Assembly: GCA_000697335.1 (NCBI GenBank)
Contig: JNEM01011868.1
Location: 1 to 33,860, forward strand
Source of the DNA: Conidiobolus incongruus B7586
Taxonomy: Eukaryota; Entomophthoromycota; Entomophthoromycetes; Entomophthorales; Conidiobolaceae
Direction: 5' to 3'
DNA: 33,860 nt
A program made the translations under genes and the position numbers. Shown here piece after piece: positions 21,250-32,300 of the stretch. Every line of letters begins with the position of its first letter. Position 1 is the first letter of the stretch. The notes beneath the pieces were generated by a model that saw only the letters and a list, made by a program, of their open reading frames with translations, had not been told where the DNA came from and made no database searches.

Positions 21250-22218
21250 ATGAGCAATAGAGTCATCATTTTCGTTTTAGGTAAACATTAACAGTTAAGT
21301 GTTGATCTATTTTTGATTAATTGAATGTAATAAAGGTGGTCCTGGAAGTGGCAAAGGTACTCAAAGTGCCAAATTGGTTGAAGAATTTCAATTTCAGCAT
21401 ATTTCAGGTATATTTCATATATCTCAACCAATTTATCATCAATGCATCGGCATTAAATACTAATTCATTAGCTGGTGATTTATTAAGGGAAGAAATGAAT
21501 CAGCCAGATTCCCAATACGGTGAAACCATTTCTAACTGCATTAAAGAAGGATTACTAGTCCCTCTCGAAATAACCATCAATCTCCTGAAAACTAAGCTGG
21601 ATCAATCACAAAATACCAAATTTTTAGTTGATGGCTTTCCCCGAGAGCTGAATCAAGCTCTGGAGTTTGAAAAACTAATCTCTGAGCCTGATCATGTTCT
21701 TTACTTTTCGTGCTCGGAGGATGTGATGTTAAAGAGATTGTTAGAACGTGGTAAGACAAGCGGTAGATCGGACGATAATGAGGAGTCTATTCAGAAAAGA
21801 TTTATTACTTTTAAGAATACTAGTTTACCTGTTATTGATTATTATAAGGAAAAGGGTAAAGTGTCTGAAGTATGCTATATAATTCAATCATGATTTTTTA
21901 TGATATTAAATGAAATTCAATTTTTTTAGGTTCCATGTGAGCAAACTCCCGATGAAGTATATCAAATAACCAGACAAGCAGTGTTGGATTTAGGGTAAAT
22001 TATTTCATATATATTATTATAATCATTAATCTAATATCTCTAATATTAGTATTGAACCCACCACATTGAACAACGAATCTGACAAAAATGCTAATGAAAC
22101 ATCTGCCCAAGATCCAGCTGAAGCTGTTGCGAATAATGAAACTATTCAAGTCGAACAACCAGATGCTGTTGCTGATGCTAAAGAGAATGATAAGCCAACT
22201 TGTTGTAATATTCTTTAG
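21250..22218 (+). CDS. UMP-CMP kinase with acidic tail and C-terminal CaaX-like box (CNIL)
   Basis: Phosphorylates UMP and CMP (Ura6/CMPK1 family). Five exons: 21250-21280, 21336-21407, 21472-21869, 21930-21994, 22050-22218; 244 aa. The P-loop GGPGSGKGTQ is at residues 11-20, then HISAGDLLREE (NMP site), IKEGLLVPLEIT, FLVDGFPRELNQA, the LID-type segment RLLERGKTSGRSDDNEESI, and VIDYYKEKGKV. These match UMP-CMP kinase better than adenylate kinase. The core ends near residue 190, where most family members stop. About 50 further residues, rich in Asn, Glu, Asp and Ala, end in PTCCNIL; CNIL fits a CaaX box with Leu last, the geranylgeranyl type. Intron 2 has a perfect TACTAAT branch site. A 14-codon uORF (21203-21247) ends 2 bases before the ATG. 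Confidence 0.92.
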
Positions 22219-22544
22219 CCAAATCCATGAATTATATATAATTAACTATCCATGATTAATAAATAATATACAATTGTAATAATTGATACATACATATATT
22301 TTTCATATTATACTATATCTGTTATTTGGTATTGAATAATAATATAATTATTCAAGAAAGTATTTCAACAAAATCCCATAATTAAATTAGATTCAATTCC
22401 CAATTAAATTTATTTCACAATGTACGAATATTTTGAAATAATTTTTTATATCAAAATAAATAATCTACTGTAGGTTTAAATAAATATCATTAGCACAAAT
22501 ATTAAATAAATAATAATACTGATATTGAAAATTTTATTAGTAAG
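22219..22544. other. Gap between UMP-CMP kinase and CK2 beta, no gene seen
   Basis: AT-rich spacer between two genes on the same strand. It must hold the 3' UTR of the first and the promoter of the second. Confidence 0.5.
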
Positions 22545-23325
22545 ATGATGGACGATTTTAACGGTAGTAACTCCGATGATAATTATACCAAATATTGGGT
22601 TGATTGGTATTTATCTTTAAAAGGAAGCGAATATTTCTGCGAAATTGACGAAGAGTACTTGAACGATCGCTTCAACTTGACGGGTTTACCTAACGAAGTT
22701 GAGAACTTTTCCTTGGCTCTGGATATGATTTTGGATAATTTAGGTACTTTATTAGTGAGAGGTATTGTTTATTGAATATTAATTTGGGGTGATTTAGGCG
22801 TTGCTTTGGATAACGCTACCAGTGAAATGGTTGAAAAGGACGCCAAACACTTATACGGTTTAATTCATGCTAGATATATTTTAACAATGAGAGGATTAGC
22901 TAAAATGGTAATATTTTCTATTTTTATTCATTTATTATTTCTGACTTTTAGAATAGTTGGAAAAAATGAAGAATAACCACTTTGGAAAATGCCCTCGAGT
23001 ACTATGCCAAGGACAACCCTTATTACCTGTGGGATTGAGCGATATCCCCAGAACTAAGGGCGTAAAATTATATTGCGCCCGCTGCGAAGATATTTACCAA
23101 CCTAAAGCTAACCGTCATATTAATTTGGACGGAGCCTATTTTGGTACCACATTCCCCCATATGCTATTGCAAATCTATTCCCATATAGTACCCGCTAAGT
23201 CCAACGAACGTTATGTACCTAGAATTTACGGATTCAAGATTAGGGATGTGACAAAAATTCATGAATACCAAAATGAAGAGCTTAAAAAGCATAATCAAAG
23301 GGCTTTGACTTATTTTCAGCAATAA
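22545..23325 (+). CDS. CKB1: Casein kinase II regulatory (beta) subunit
   Basis: Dimer-forming regulatory subunit of protein kinase CK2, controlling substrate choice of the alpha subunit. Three exons (22545-22743, 22798-22907, 22957-23325) give 225 aa. The acidic N-terminal part includes WYLSLKGSEYFCEIDEEYL and DRFNLTGL, as in all CK2 beta. The zinc finger is CPRVLC followed by LYCARC, with GLSDIPRTKGVK between. Then come HINLDGAYFGTTFPHML, PRIYGFKI and a short basic end. The acceptor of exon 3 is the second of two close AGs (TTTTAGAATAG); the first would lead at once into a stop. Whether this is the beta or beta-prime paralogue cannot be told, so the symbol is provisional. Confidence 0.92.
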
Positions 23326-23623
23326 GATTAATTAAATTTATCTAATAGTGGGCAATTGGGTGGTGATTTCTAATTATTGGTTGGGATTATTGGTTGGATT
23401 ATTAGTTAATAAAGTATTTAAATATAGCAATATACATGTATTCTATAAATTTATATATTTATCTAATATTAAAACCATATATTAACACATATATTGAATT
23501 TAAATAATGAATATAAAAATATTTTTAAAACCTATATATCAATTGAAAAATTTGAAAAATAAAACATGATATTAACATATATAACAATAATTAATCTCAA
23601 TATATTTTATTCCCAAATATAAA
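23326..23623. other. Convergent 3' region between CK2 beta and UBP8
   Basis: 298 bp of AT-rich DNA with the two 3' UTRs. No other feature seen. Confidence 0.5.
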
Positions 23624-25297
23624 TCAGTCCCCTCTACCCAAATTATCTGTAAGCAGAGTAGTCAACATATAAAAACAGAGGTAAGGTTTAGAATTATACA
23701 CCTCTTCAGCATTGACTAGTTTAATATCCTGATCATTGAACAAGTACCATCGATTTCGATTCCAGCAGTAGTTGACATAGTGACCAGTATCCAATGATCC
23801 TCGATGATTGACCACTGCAAATAGTTGATAATGATATGGACTCAATCCAGGCGTGGATTTTTCATTCAAATAGGAATATTGCAGCAAATCGAGATACTTA
23901 GGTAGTATAATATCCGTGTCAATCTTAGAAGGTGTGGGGTATTGCGAGAATCGCTTAAATTGAATACATAGAACTTTGGGTAGTTTGGATAGTTTCATTT
24001 GTTTGGTTGCCTGTCTAGGCTTTTGACAGTTAGAACAATTGTAAGAGTCTGGAGGAAGTGGCTCTGGATGTGTGAATTTCATTAAGCAGTCATGTAAGGT
24101 ATATCCTTCAGTGTTGGTGGCATCTTCAATATGGAGAGATAGATCAAGGAATGGATCCGATGTAGACGTTGTAGAATTACAAGACTGACAAGTGACTTCA
24201 GAGCGTAATACCCCTGAGAAAGTTTGATGAATAATGCATTTGCATTCTAGTGAGTTAGAAGCGTGGTTCTCATCTTCCTCGTGTAATCGGTTGAGAACTG
24301 CCATTAGAAGTTCGTGAGCGTCGTGTTCGTGATACCCTGCCAAATGTTTGGAAGTAGACCAAAGCTTATGTAGGAATTTGGTTGGCGAGATAGGTGTGTA
24401 ATTGTCTGAGTAGTAATCGAGTATAAAATTTGTCAATTCACAACTCAAACATGTATTACCCTCCGTTGAGCCTTCACCATTACCGCCATCACTCCCAAAT
24501 TCATCCATTTCGTCGTGCATATGATCCAACTTTTCGTAGTAATCGACCAACAAACGATTATGAGCAAACGTTTGCAAAATCGAATTCAAAAAGCAAGTAC
24601 TACCCAAATTCCTGAGACCTCTAACTAATTTACACTTCATATGCGTCTTAATCAAATCCTTCTGAAAATAAAAACAGTTTAAAATCACTTCATTTTTGAC
24701 CAAATTAAAATTGGAATTCAAATACTGCAATTTCAACAAAAGCTTCGTAAATTTTATCAGATAGAACAGTGTATTATTTAAGATATAATTCTCACAAAGG
24801 TTACAATATATCAAATTCAAATTAAAATTATAACTGAAAGCGTGTTGTGTCTGTTTCAAATGCTGCGTCATGTGGGAGTTATTGAAATGTTGGTCGCAGC
24901 CCATATAAAAGCATTGAATACAGGTACTTAACCACTGATTGTTGTTTTGGCATTCTTCACATTTCGCAATGGGTAGTGATTGATACAGACTTATCAAATC
25001 GTTAGTCATTTCTTCCTCATTGTGACTCCCTGAGTTTCTACTGGTGCACTCTTCATTCAGATTATTGAGCCAAATGGGTATCTGTTCAATGAGGAAACTA
25101 TACTGAATACAATTAATTAATTTGAGTTTAAATTTATCAAATTCTTTATCTGGTAAAGTGGTTAAATGTTGACAATTACTTGAAATCATTTTGAAGATGA
25201 ATTTATATATGTGACTGGATTCTAATTTATTATATTTGACACTAGAAATCTGATTTGGAATATTATGGGACTGAAAATTGGAATTGAGTTTGGACAT
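23624..25297 (-). CDS. UBP8: SAGA deubiquitinase Ubp8 (USP22 family)
   Basis: Ubiquitin-specific protease of the SAGA co-activator, which removes ubiquitin from histone H2B. Single exon, 557 aa. N-terminal ZnF-UBP domain at about 40-170: CQHL, CEEC, WLSTCIQC, CDQHF, HLKQTQHAF and YCNLC. The catalytic domain starts at about 227 with GLRNLGSTCFLNSILQTF (Cys235), then YHEHDAHELLMAVLNRLHEE, FSGVLRSEVTCQSCNSTT with its zinc partner YNCSNCQK, LPKVLCIQFKRF, and the His box LDTGHYVNYCW with WYLFNDQDI. A GDGGN-type acidic linker sits near 265-285. The gene has no intron. Its start lies 166 bp from the stop of the NAD kinase gene on the same strand. Confidence 0.93.
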   Translation of the reverse strand: MSKLNSNFQSHNIPNQISSVKYNKLESSHIYKFIFKMISSNCQHLTTLPDKEFDKFKLKLINCIQYSFLIEQIPIWLNNLNEECTSRNSGSHNEEEMTNDLISLYQSLPIAKCEECQNNNQWLSTCIQCFYMGCDQHFNNSHMTQHLKQTQHAFSYNFNLNLIYCNLCENYILNNTLFYLIKFTKLLLKLQYLNSNFNLVKNEVILNCFYFQKDLIKTHMKCKLVRGLRNLGSTCFLNSILQTFAHNRLLVDYYEKLDHMHDEMDEFGSDGGNGEGSTEGNTCLSCELTNFILDYYSDNYTPISPTKFLHKLWSTSKHLAGYHEHDAHELLMAVLNRLHEEDENHASNSLECKCIIHQTFSGVLRSEVTCQSCNSTTSTSDPFLDLSLHIEDATNTEGYTLHDCLMKFTHPEPLPPDSYNCSNCQKPRQATKQMKLSKLPKVLCIQFKRFSQYPTPSKIDTDIILPKYLDLLQYSYLNEKSTPGLSPYHYQLFAVVNHRGSLDTGHYVNYCWNRNRWYLFNDQDIKLVNAEEVYNSKPYLCFYMLTTLLTDNLGRGD

Positions 25298-25463
25298 TTG
25301 AGTGGCATATATTGAATGTGAAAAAGATATCTACAATACTAGAGTAACATTATGTTGGAACATTACTTAGTGGAGCTTGAGATTATGCCATTATAAAGGA
25401 ACAAATATTCCAAATGGTTATTGGGTATTTGAATATGTGTTGCATAAATAACTATATATTTAT

Positions 25464-27112
25464 TTATTCATTACTTGTGGAGTAATCCGATTCCTCCTCA
25501 GAAGTGTCTTCATTGCCAAAGGATTTTTGTAATGCCCTCTGGTTCCAGTTCAAGCATCGATTCAAGGAATTGAACCATTCGGATCCAGCTGAACTGCCCT
25601 TGCAGACTGTTGGGAATGGGTAAGATGAGGTTTGGATTCGAATGTAGTCACCTCGTTTTAATTCGATACTTCCTCTACCATCAAAGCTACCCCATGCTGT
25701 GCCTCTAGCAGTAAATGGCACACATAGATGAAGTACGGAAGTATCCGGTAATAGCATAGGACGGAATGATAATGTGTGTGGACAGTTTGGTGTGATTAAA
25801 AGAGCAGGAATTTCAGGATGAACAAGAGATCCTCCTGCAGAGAGAGAATAAGCAGTAGATCCTGTAGGTGTAGCAACCGTCAATCCATCAGCTTGAACAG
25901 TTGTTAGCATTTCCCCATTGGCATATAATTCAATTAGGGACATGAAAGGACTTGGGCCACGATCAACCACTAATTCGTTCAATACTTCAAAACTTTCTCC
26001 TTTTGTAAATAATGCAGAATCAGGAATATTGATATTCAAACCAGATTCGTCATCTTCCTGATCTTCAAATTCTTGTAATAAAATTCTTGAATGGTTGATC
26101 TTATGGTTTTTCTTCCATTTACGACTACTTTTGTTGGAAAAGGGCTGCAGTAAGGATTCTGAGGATTTAGGCTGTGTAGATTCTATTAAGTCATTAAGAG
26201 TACCATTTAATTTTGATGAATGATGATTTGGGTGATTGTATCTAAATACGGTACATGTAAGTCGCATCCTCAAGTTCACCTTAACACCATCCCTAAAGCA
26301 GTTATTTAAAGTCTGTTGGTATTCAGGGAATGGAAAACTAGATAAAAACCCGAGAGACCCAAGATGAAAGGGAATGACTGGGGGGACCATATTTTGAAAA
26401 AGCCAACTGGTGTACAAAACAGTACCATCACCGCCTAGTGTCAAGACCAAATCAAATTGATCTGCCGAGAATTGGCACATTTCGGGTGAAAACGTTTGCA
26501 AGGTATTTTTAGTGTCATTTCGGGAAATTCTAACCTGTATTTCATTATAATCAAAATGTCTGTTTGTTGTCAAATGGGGATCAATAAATCTACAGCATTA
26601 AATTAGTGATTTATACGATCCATTGTCAATATTATTAATACTTACATATCCAAAGAATTCGTGTCTTCTGAGCTGGAAGATGACGTATCCGTGTCAGCTT
26701 CCGAAGATTTTAGCGAGTAACTCGGTATTTGAATTTCTTCCAAGAGCCAGATCACCAACTCTCTTGCCTTTTTAGCAACTTTGGAATCTCCTGGTTTTGT
26801 GACAATAAGAATACGTTTGGGGGAAGTCCACCTTATTTTACGTCTGCCCAAACTTCTACATATTTTCCTAACAGCGACAGCAGCTTGTACCAAATTGGGA
26901 TGAGATGTATATTGGCGTTGTGGTGGATGTCCTAATGAATTTAAAAGGTTTTGATGTATCGACTTTGGACTAGGTTCTGGGAAATCATCTGAAGAAACTG
27001 TCGAGCTCTGAAAAGAGTAAATACCGTTAGATTTTTCATTATAGCCGTTCGTCTGAGTTGTGCTAATATTCATCTGGCTAAATTTATTTTTTATAGGGAT
27101 AGGATTGGTCAT
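25464..27112 (-). CDS. UTR1: ATP-NAD kinase (Utr1/Yef1 type)
   Basis: Makes NADP+ from NAD+ and ATP. Two exons (27112-26646, 26589-25464) give 530 aa; the junction codes LDIFIDPHLTTNRHFD. Residues 1-70 are Ser-rich and disordered. Then ALKK-type elements: IRWTSPKRILIVTKPGD and KARELVIWLLEE. The catalytic GGDGT motif (TLGGDGTVLYTSWLFQ) is near residue 208 and HLGSLGFL follows. A low-complexity, acidic and basic insertion of about 70 residues comes before VLNELVVDRGPSPFM. Next is the core DGLTVATPTGSTAYSLSAGG, then CPHTLSFRPMLLPD. The tail is acidic and Ser-rich. Yeast Utr1 also has NADH kinase activity, so this one may too. The symbol follows the yeast cytosolic homologue; the lack of a presequence supports a cytosolic form. 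Confidence 0.92.
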
Positions 27113-28446
27113 AGATAAAAATAATATACAATTAAAGAGAAAGAAAAGGCGTTAAATTAAGAGGATAAAAAATGCCAAAAAATATCCAATATGATAGAAC
27201 AAATTTAAATCTGTTATAAATCAATCAAGGAAGCAAACTGTTATTTATAACTATTGAAAAAAGTATAGATACGGTGATGAAACTGGTTTCAATTTTTAGA
27301 GAATATATTTAATTTCAATCTCATTGCCAAAATAATCATTAATAATTGGCCCCTACTCTCGATTCCAATCTTGCCAATCCGATAATTATTCCATAGCCTA
27401 TATTTAAATTGGATTTTTAATGAAATTTCCATTTATTGAATTTGATTTGCTCAAATTTCCTTTTTCCAATTTATCAGGAATTGATACTTTCGGGAATTGA
27501 TTACTAAGAAATCAAAACTTAAATTAATTTAAATATTTGCAATTTTTAAAAATATTTTAAAATATTTAAATGAGAATGATATCATACTATTATTATATTA
27601 AAACCATCAAGGAATTAGGAAATGCTGGCATGATTTATAATAAACGAAATGGAAAGTTAGATCATTTTTATAGAATCAAATGACTAATATTATGACTCTA
27701 GTATATTTATCATTAATTAAAACTAGCTCATTTTTTAAATTCAGGATTAAAGGTCTATTTGGAAAATACTGTTGTCATTTATATTCATCATGCTATTATA
27801 ATTTAACAATATAGAATTATTTGTATTTGACTTAATAGTTGTAATTCAATACATCATCAATCTTACAAATTTGATCAAATATATTTTGTACAATGTTTGT
27901 TTTGAAATATCTGATAAATTGAATGAATGTTCAACTATTTAAACTTGATAAAATACTAATATGATTAAGTATCTACTTACATTCAAGTCATTATTAGTAT
28001 TCGGAATTTGATCTTGCGATTGTCAAAATTAATCTAACAACTCAAATTGCAAGTGATGTCAACTTTTACTAGATTAGTATAGATTTCAAAATTAATAACT
28101 ATACACAGTAAATTGATGGTTTTATATATCTATACTGTCAATATAGCAATTGCAAAAACAAGGTATATTTTTAATTATAGAATATTTTGGCTAGCAATGA
28201 TTTGAAATGTTTTTAATGGTAAAAATCAATTTCAAATACCCAGTAGAAATTGAATTTAAAAGATATATCAAATCAAATATATATTAAAATTGAGTTCTTA
28301 TGATTAACGAAATCAAAATGCTATGTAATATACTTAAACAATTGATTCATAGTTGAAAGTATAAATGATATGATCTAATAAATTTTAATCATTCAAATGT
28401 TATCAAGATTTAAAAGCTTAACTATTAAATAATTGATATAGTATTT
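27113..28446. other. AT-rich intergenic DNA upstream of NAD kinase, no gene seen
   Basis: About 1.3 kb without a credible frame on either strand. The left end must hold the NAD kinase promoter. Confidence 0.5.
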
Positions 28447-29719
28447 ATTACTATCAATTAAATAATGAGAGTTTTTTGAGATTGAAAATAAATAAACAAT
28501 TTAATAAATACTTTACAAAAATAAATAAGAAACATAAAATCAATACTCACTTTTGATATTATTATTAATTTTTGCAATGTTTTTAGCAAACTTTTAACAC
28601 TTAAAAAACAACTTTTGTTATCAAAGGTTAAAATTTAATGTTTTATAATCCAATTAAAATTATTTGTAAATTTTTTCTTTAAGCTGATTTTTCAATTGCC
28701 TAAAGCAATTATACTTATATTTGTTATAATTTAAATAAAATATTAAATATGGTAGCTTTTTCAAATTATTTTTAATTAGAAAATTTTTTATAACTTTAGT
28801 TTTATTTATTTTACAATTATGATGAAAATTAATAAGTGTTTTTAATTTATATTGAAAACACTAATTAAAAATAACTTTATTTAAAAATCAATATAAAACT
28901 TATTAAATAATTTTCTTTTAAGAATAATAATAGGAATAGTATTTGTTATTATAATCTATTATAATATTTAATATTTGTTTATAAATATACTATTGATTTA
29001 TTAAACTTATATTGGTTTTTTAAATTAATAATTTAATATATTTTTTAACTAAAAATTAAATAAAATAGTTTTTAATTTATAAATTATAATAATTTATTAA
29101 GTTTTAATTTTTAGTTATATTTAATAAGTATTATTTTAATTATAATTACTTGATCTTTTTTAAATTTTTAATTAAATATTATGTTATTTTATATTCTATT
29201 AATTAATATAAATTTAAATTAGTTTCAATATATATAATATACTAAAATAATTAATATTAAGATGTTTTAATAACTTTTTTACTAAAATAAAAAGATTTTT
29301 TGAATATATTTTTCTATACTATTAATAATTTAAATAATAATAATTAAAATTAATTTTTTTAGATTTTGATAAATTTAAAATATTTTTTCTTTTAACTTTA
29401 AAGTAATTTACCTAATAATAAATAAATAATTAATTTGAAAAAAATATTATCCTGAAAAGTTAATTGTAAATTTTAAATAATTTTAAAATATTTATAGTAA
29501 TATATTACTTATACTGAAATATAAGACTTTTAATAATTATGATTTAGTTTAAGAAAGACTGAATTAAACAGTAAGTGTTCATAAATTAATTTTTTAATAA
29601 TAAAAAGATTATACACACATACATATATATATATATATGTTTTTTTTATCTGAAATTAACAATATATTTGAAAGATCATAAATTAAAAAATTTGCCATTT
29701 CTTTGATTCTAAAGTAATA
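28447..29719 (+). repeat. AT-rich TIR element, copy R2
   Basis: Same orientation as R1 and complete. The left end reads TTATTACTATC followed by AATTAAATAATGAGAG and TTTTTTGAG. The right end, read on the other strand, gives TATTACTTTAGAATC, then AAATGGCAAATTTTTT. Between them the sequence follows R1 throughout, for example ACTTTTAACACTTAAAAAAC (R2) against R1 from about 125. Length is about 1.27 kb. No ORF and no clear target-site duplication. Confidence 0.7.
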
Positions 29720-29973
29720 TTATAGTTTTTCAATGTTATTTCATTTAATCAAGTGAGTAAAGCTGAATGAAAAAGATTAACATAATTGGTAAATTTAATC
29801 TAGTCAAATTTATAACCTAGAATTTTTTTTTGATTTATAAAATAAATTTTGTTATAAAAAACTTGACTAATATGATTGAATGTCCCATAATTTTGTTTTA
29901 TGATATAACATTATATATTTAAACCAATTAACAGTAACTAAAGAAATTTAAAATATAGGAAAAATCAAGAAAT

Positions 29974-30440
29974 ATGGATTATTTGGGATATATTTATGCT
30001 ACTTTACTAAGTGTTGGTGGTATTGTCGGTTATGTTAAAGCTGGTATATTCAATATGCTAGTTCTTGGTAATTTTATTAAGATTCAATTTAGGCAGCATT
30101 CCTTCATTAGTAGCCGGTGTTGGTTTTGGTGCTGCTGTAGGTTATGCAGCTTCTAAAGTATCTCAAAATTCAAAGGATTCTTTACTCGCTTTAGGTAACA
30201 AACATATCATTTTTAAGCCAAGGCTCATATTTATCAATCCGACTAGTTCTATCTATTGTATTGTTAATTGTTATGGGAGTTAGATACATCAGAACTCAAA
30301 AATTCATGCCTCCAGGTTTATTAAGTATTCTCAGGTAAGACCCTTAATTTCAATATTTGATATTTGATTTGATTTGATTTCAATGACTCCTATATAGTTT
30401 ATTTATGTCAATTCATTATGCTAAATTATTCCTTCAATAA
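29974..30440 (+). CDS. TMEM14 family small membrane protein
   Basis: Member of the TMEM14/UPF0136 family of four-helix proteins; TMEM14C is a mitochondrial inner-membrane protein linked to porphyrin transport in animals, but the fungal role is unclear. Four exons (29974-30043, 30093-30194, 30223-30334, 30398-30440) give 108 aa, normal for the family. MDYLGYIYATLLSVGGIVGY is helix 1, GSIPSLVAGVGFGAAVGYAA helix 2, VLSIVLLIVMGVRYIRTQKF leads through helix 3 to the conserved FMPPGLLSIL, and SLFMSIHYAKLFLQ closes helix 4. The second intron (30195-30222) has GT-AG ends but is only 28 nt and not 3n, so it must be removed to keep the family sequence in frame. That is half the usual intron size here. 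Confidence 0.85.
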
Positions 30441-31140
30441 TCCTCAAACTTGACTATTTGAATTGATCATTTGCTTAACCTTTCAATAAATTATTTTTCA
30501 TCAAAATCAACTGTAAAACTCCATTTTGTATACTATTTGGCTTCAACTTGATTGCTAATCACCATAAATTACTAAATTAAAATTTTACAAGAGCTTCAAA
30601 ACTGAAATATTCGCATCGCATAATTAAATCATTACTTGAATCAAGCCACCAATCCATCCTTATCAAATTATTATATTCTCAATTTCGAAAAATATTGTTT
30701 TTACACAAAAAATACCCTTTAAAGTAAGTCCTTCCGTAAAATTCCTATCCATTCAATTTATATTTAACAGTTTATAGTTTTTTCAGCTTTTAATTTTCAT
30801 AATTGACATCATTATGCCCGATTTATTTTCTTTAACTATTAAATCTCTTCTTTTAAATTCCGACACTATCCTAATACCAGATTTTATACGTGAACTTCAT
30901 TGATTTATAAATTCATTAGAAAATTTACCAGAAACAAAAAATTGTAATCGATGGATAAAAAATTGTTGATTCAACATTTCAGGGTTAGATGAGTTCATCT
31001 TTGGAATGATCATTTGATCTTGAGAATTCCAATTAAGCGAATGACATTTATACCCGAATGTTATTAACACAAGTGTTTATCAAGCTAATAGAAATACATT
31101 ACTGTAGATAATGATATTATAATAAAAGATATAATTGACA
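30441..31140. other. AT-rich DNA after the TMEM14 gene, no gene seen
   Basis: No supported frame. Contains the TMEM14 3' UTR at its left end. Confidence 0.4.
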
Positions 31141-31960
31141 TGATCGGATTTGTAGGCACCTTTTGAGAGTGATATATAAAAATAAACTAACTAATGCTGT
31201 AGGCTATGAAATAGCTAAGATATGTGAATATAGCAATGGAAGTGCAACATCATCATTATAGCTGTTGGTGTATGCAGCAACCTGAAGGAACAAGCATCAT
31301 AGCAAGCTGAAACATTGGACTATTTTCAAGTTCATAGTAAGACCTTATAAATTACCAAAATATTGGTGTTGCTACTGGAACAAATAATATCATAGGATTA
31401 AAATATATATTACAGAGATTTTAACTCTTTCCTGATCAATCCTCTAGCTCATGGAACAAATTCCACAGCCTTAGTAGAAGCAAAGGAACAGTACTCCCAA
31501 CAATGTAGTTTAAACCATTTTTGATGGACTCAAATAACAAATATATTGTTAAAAAAATACAGACTTTAAATCAATAACTATGATTACCAATTTAGCAGCA
31601 TGAATTCCAATTAATGCAAGCGGCAAAAATGCTTAAGTCTTGTAAAATTGATCCATTCTCTAATTTGATATTTTAGTCGTGTTTGACTGTGATGCCAAGA
31701 GAGGATGATTTTTACATATTTGTTCAATTGAAATAGTTTGATGCCATAACTCTATCTCTCCAAATTCGTGAATGCAGAGTACACTATAAGATAAGAGACA
31801 CCTCTCACATCCATTGCTCTGGGAGGGTTATTTTCCCTTCATTTCAACCAATTTGAATTGGCATCAAAAGCGTGTACATGAATCACATCATTTGGAACGC
31901 TATTCATATTACAGAAACCAATATTTGCTTTGGCAGAATTGACCAAATATTTAAAATAAT
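31141..31960. pseudogene. Decayed coding-like region, family not recognised
   Basis: This stretch is clearly less AT-rich than the intergenic DNA on both sides and looks like coding DNA by composition. On both strands it holds short peptide-like runs interrupted by stops, for example (plus) NAVGYEIAKICEYSNGSATS near 31193-31256, INPLAHGTNSTALVEA near 31438-31485 and CLTVMPREDDFYIFVQL near 31681-31731. The last weakly recalls the IPREGD-type strand of aromatic-ring hydroxylases, which is not enough for a call. The minus strand also has runs such as NSVPNDVIHVHAFDANSNWL near 31835-31900. I cannot tell the coding strand. It could be a dead host gene or a piece of a mobile element; no reconstruction was attempted. 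Confidence 0.35.
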
Positions 31961-32173
31961 TTAAAAATAGAATCATTAAATAACTTAATTCTGGTGAAAA
32001 CAGTGTAACAAATATACATATAAGTGTATTAGGTTAGGATTGGATTAAAGCATAAATAGATATAAAGTTGGATAATTTAATATATAGCATCACAGGTATA
32101 AAGAATTTACATTTATTTTGAATAAATTTAAATAATATTGTAATTGGTATTAAACAATAAAAATATAAAATTA

Positions 32174-32272
32174 TCAATATCTTCTAAATATACCATCAGA
32201 AATATAATGGTTATTAGCTAAGCAAACTCCACCAAAAGCTATAGATGCATAGGTGAAAATGATTGAAATCAC
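32174..32272 (-). CDS. Possible last exon of a small unrecognised membrane protein
   Basis: On the minus strand a 32-codon frame ends at a TGA (32176-32174) and reads TYASIAFGGVCLANNHYISD followed by GIFRRY. It has a short hydrophobic part and a basic end, looks unlike the AT-rich filler around it, and is preceded by a possible AAG acceptor. No ATG is present, and the upstream side abuts repeat R3 at 32301, so the rest of the gene would lie beyond the repeat or be lost. The family is not recognised. It may be chance. Confidence 0.2.
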   Translation of the reverse strand: MISIIFTYASIAFGGVCLANNHYISDGIFRRY

Positions 32273-32300
32273 TTATTCAATATATTTCAATTAATAAATT

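Noticed and set aside
8949-27112. Functional gene cluster
   Set aside because: Genes are on both strands and belong to unrelated housekeeping processes; nothing suggests a shared pathway.
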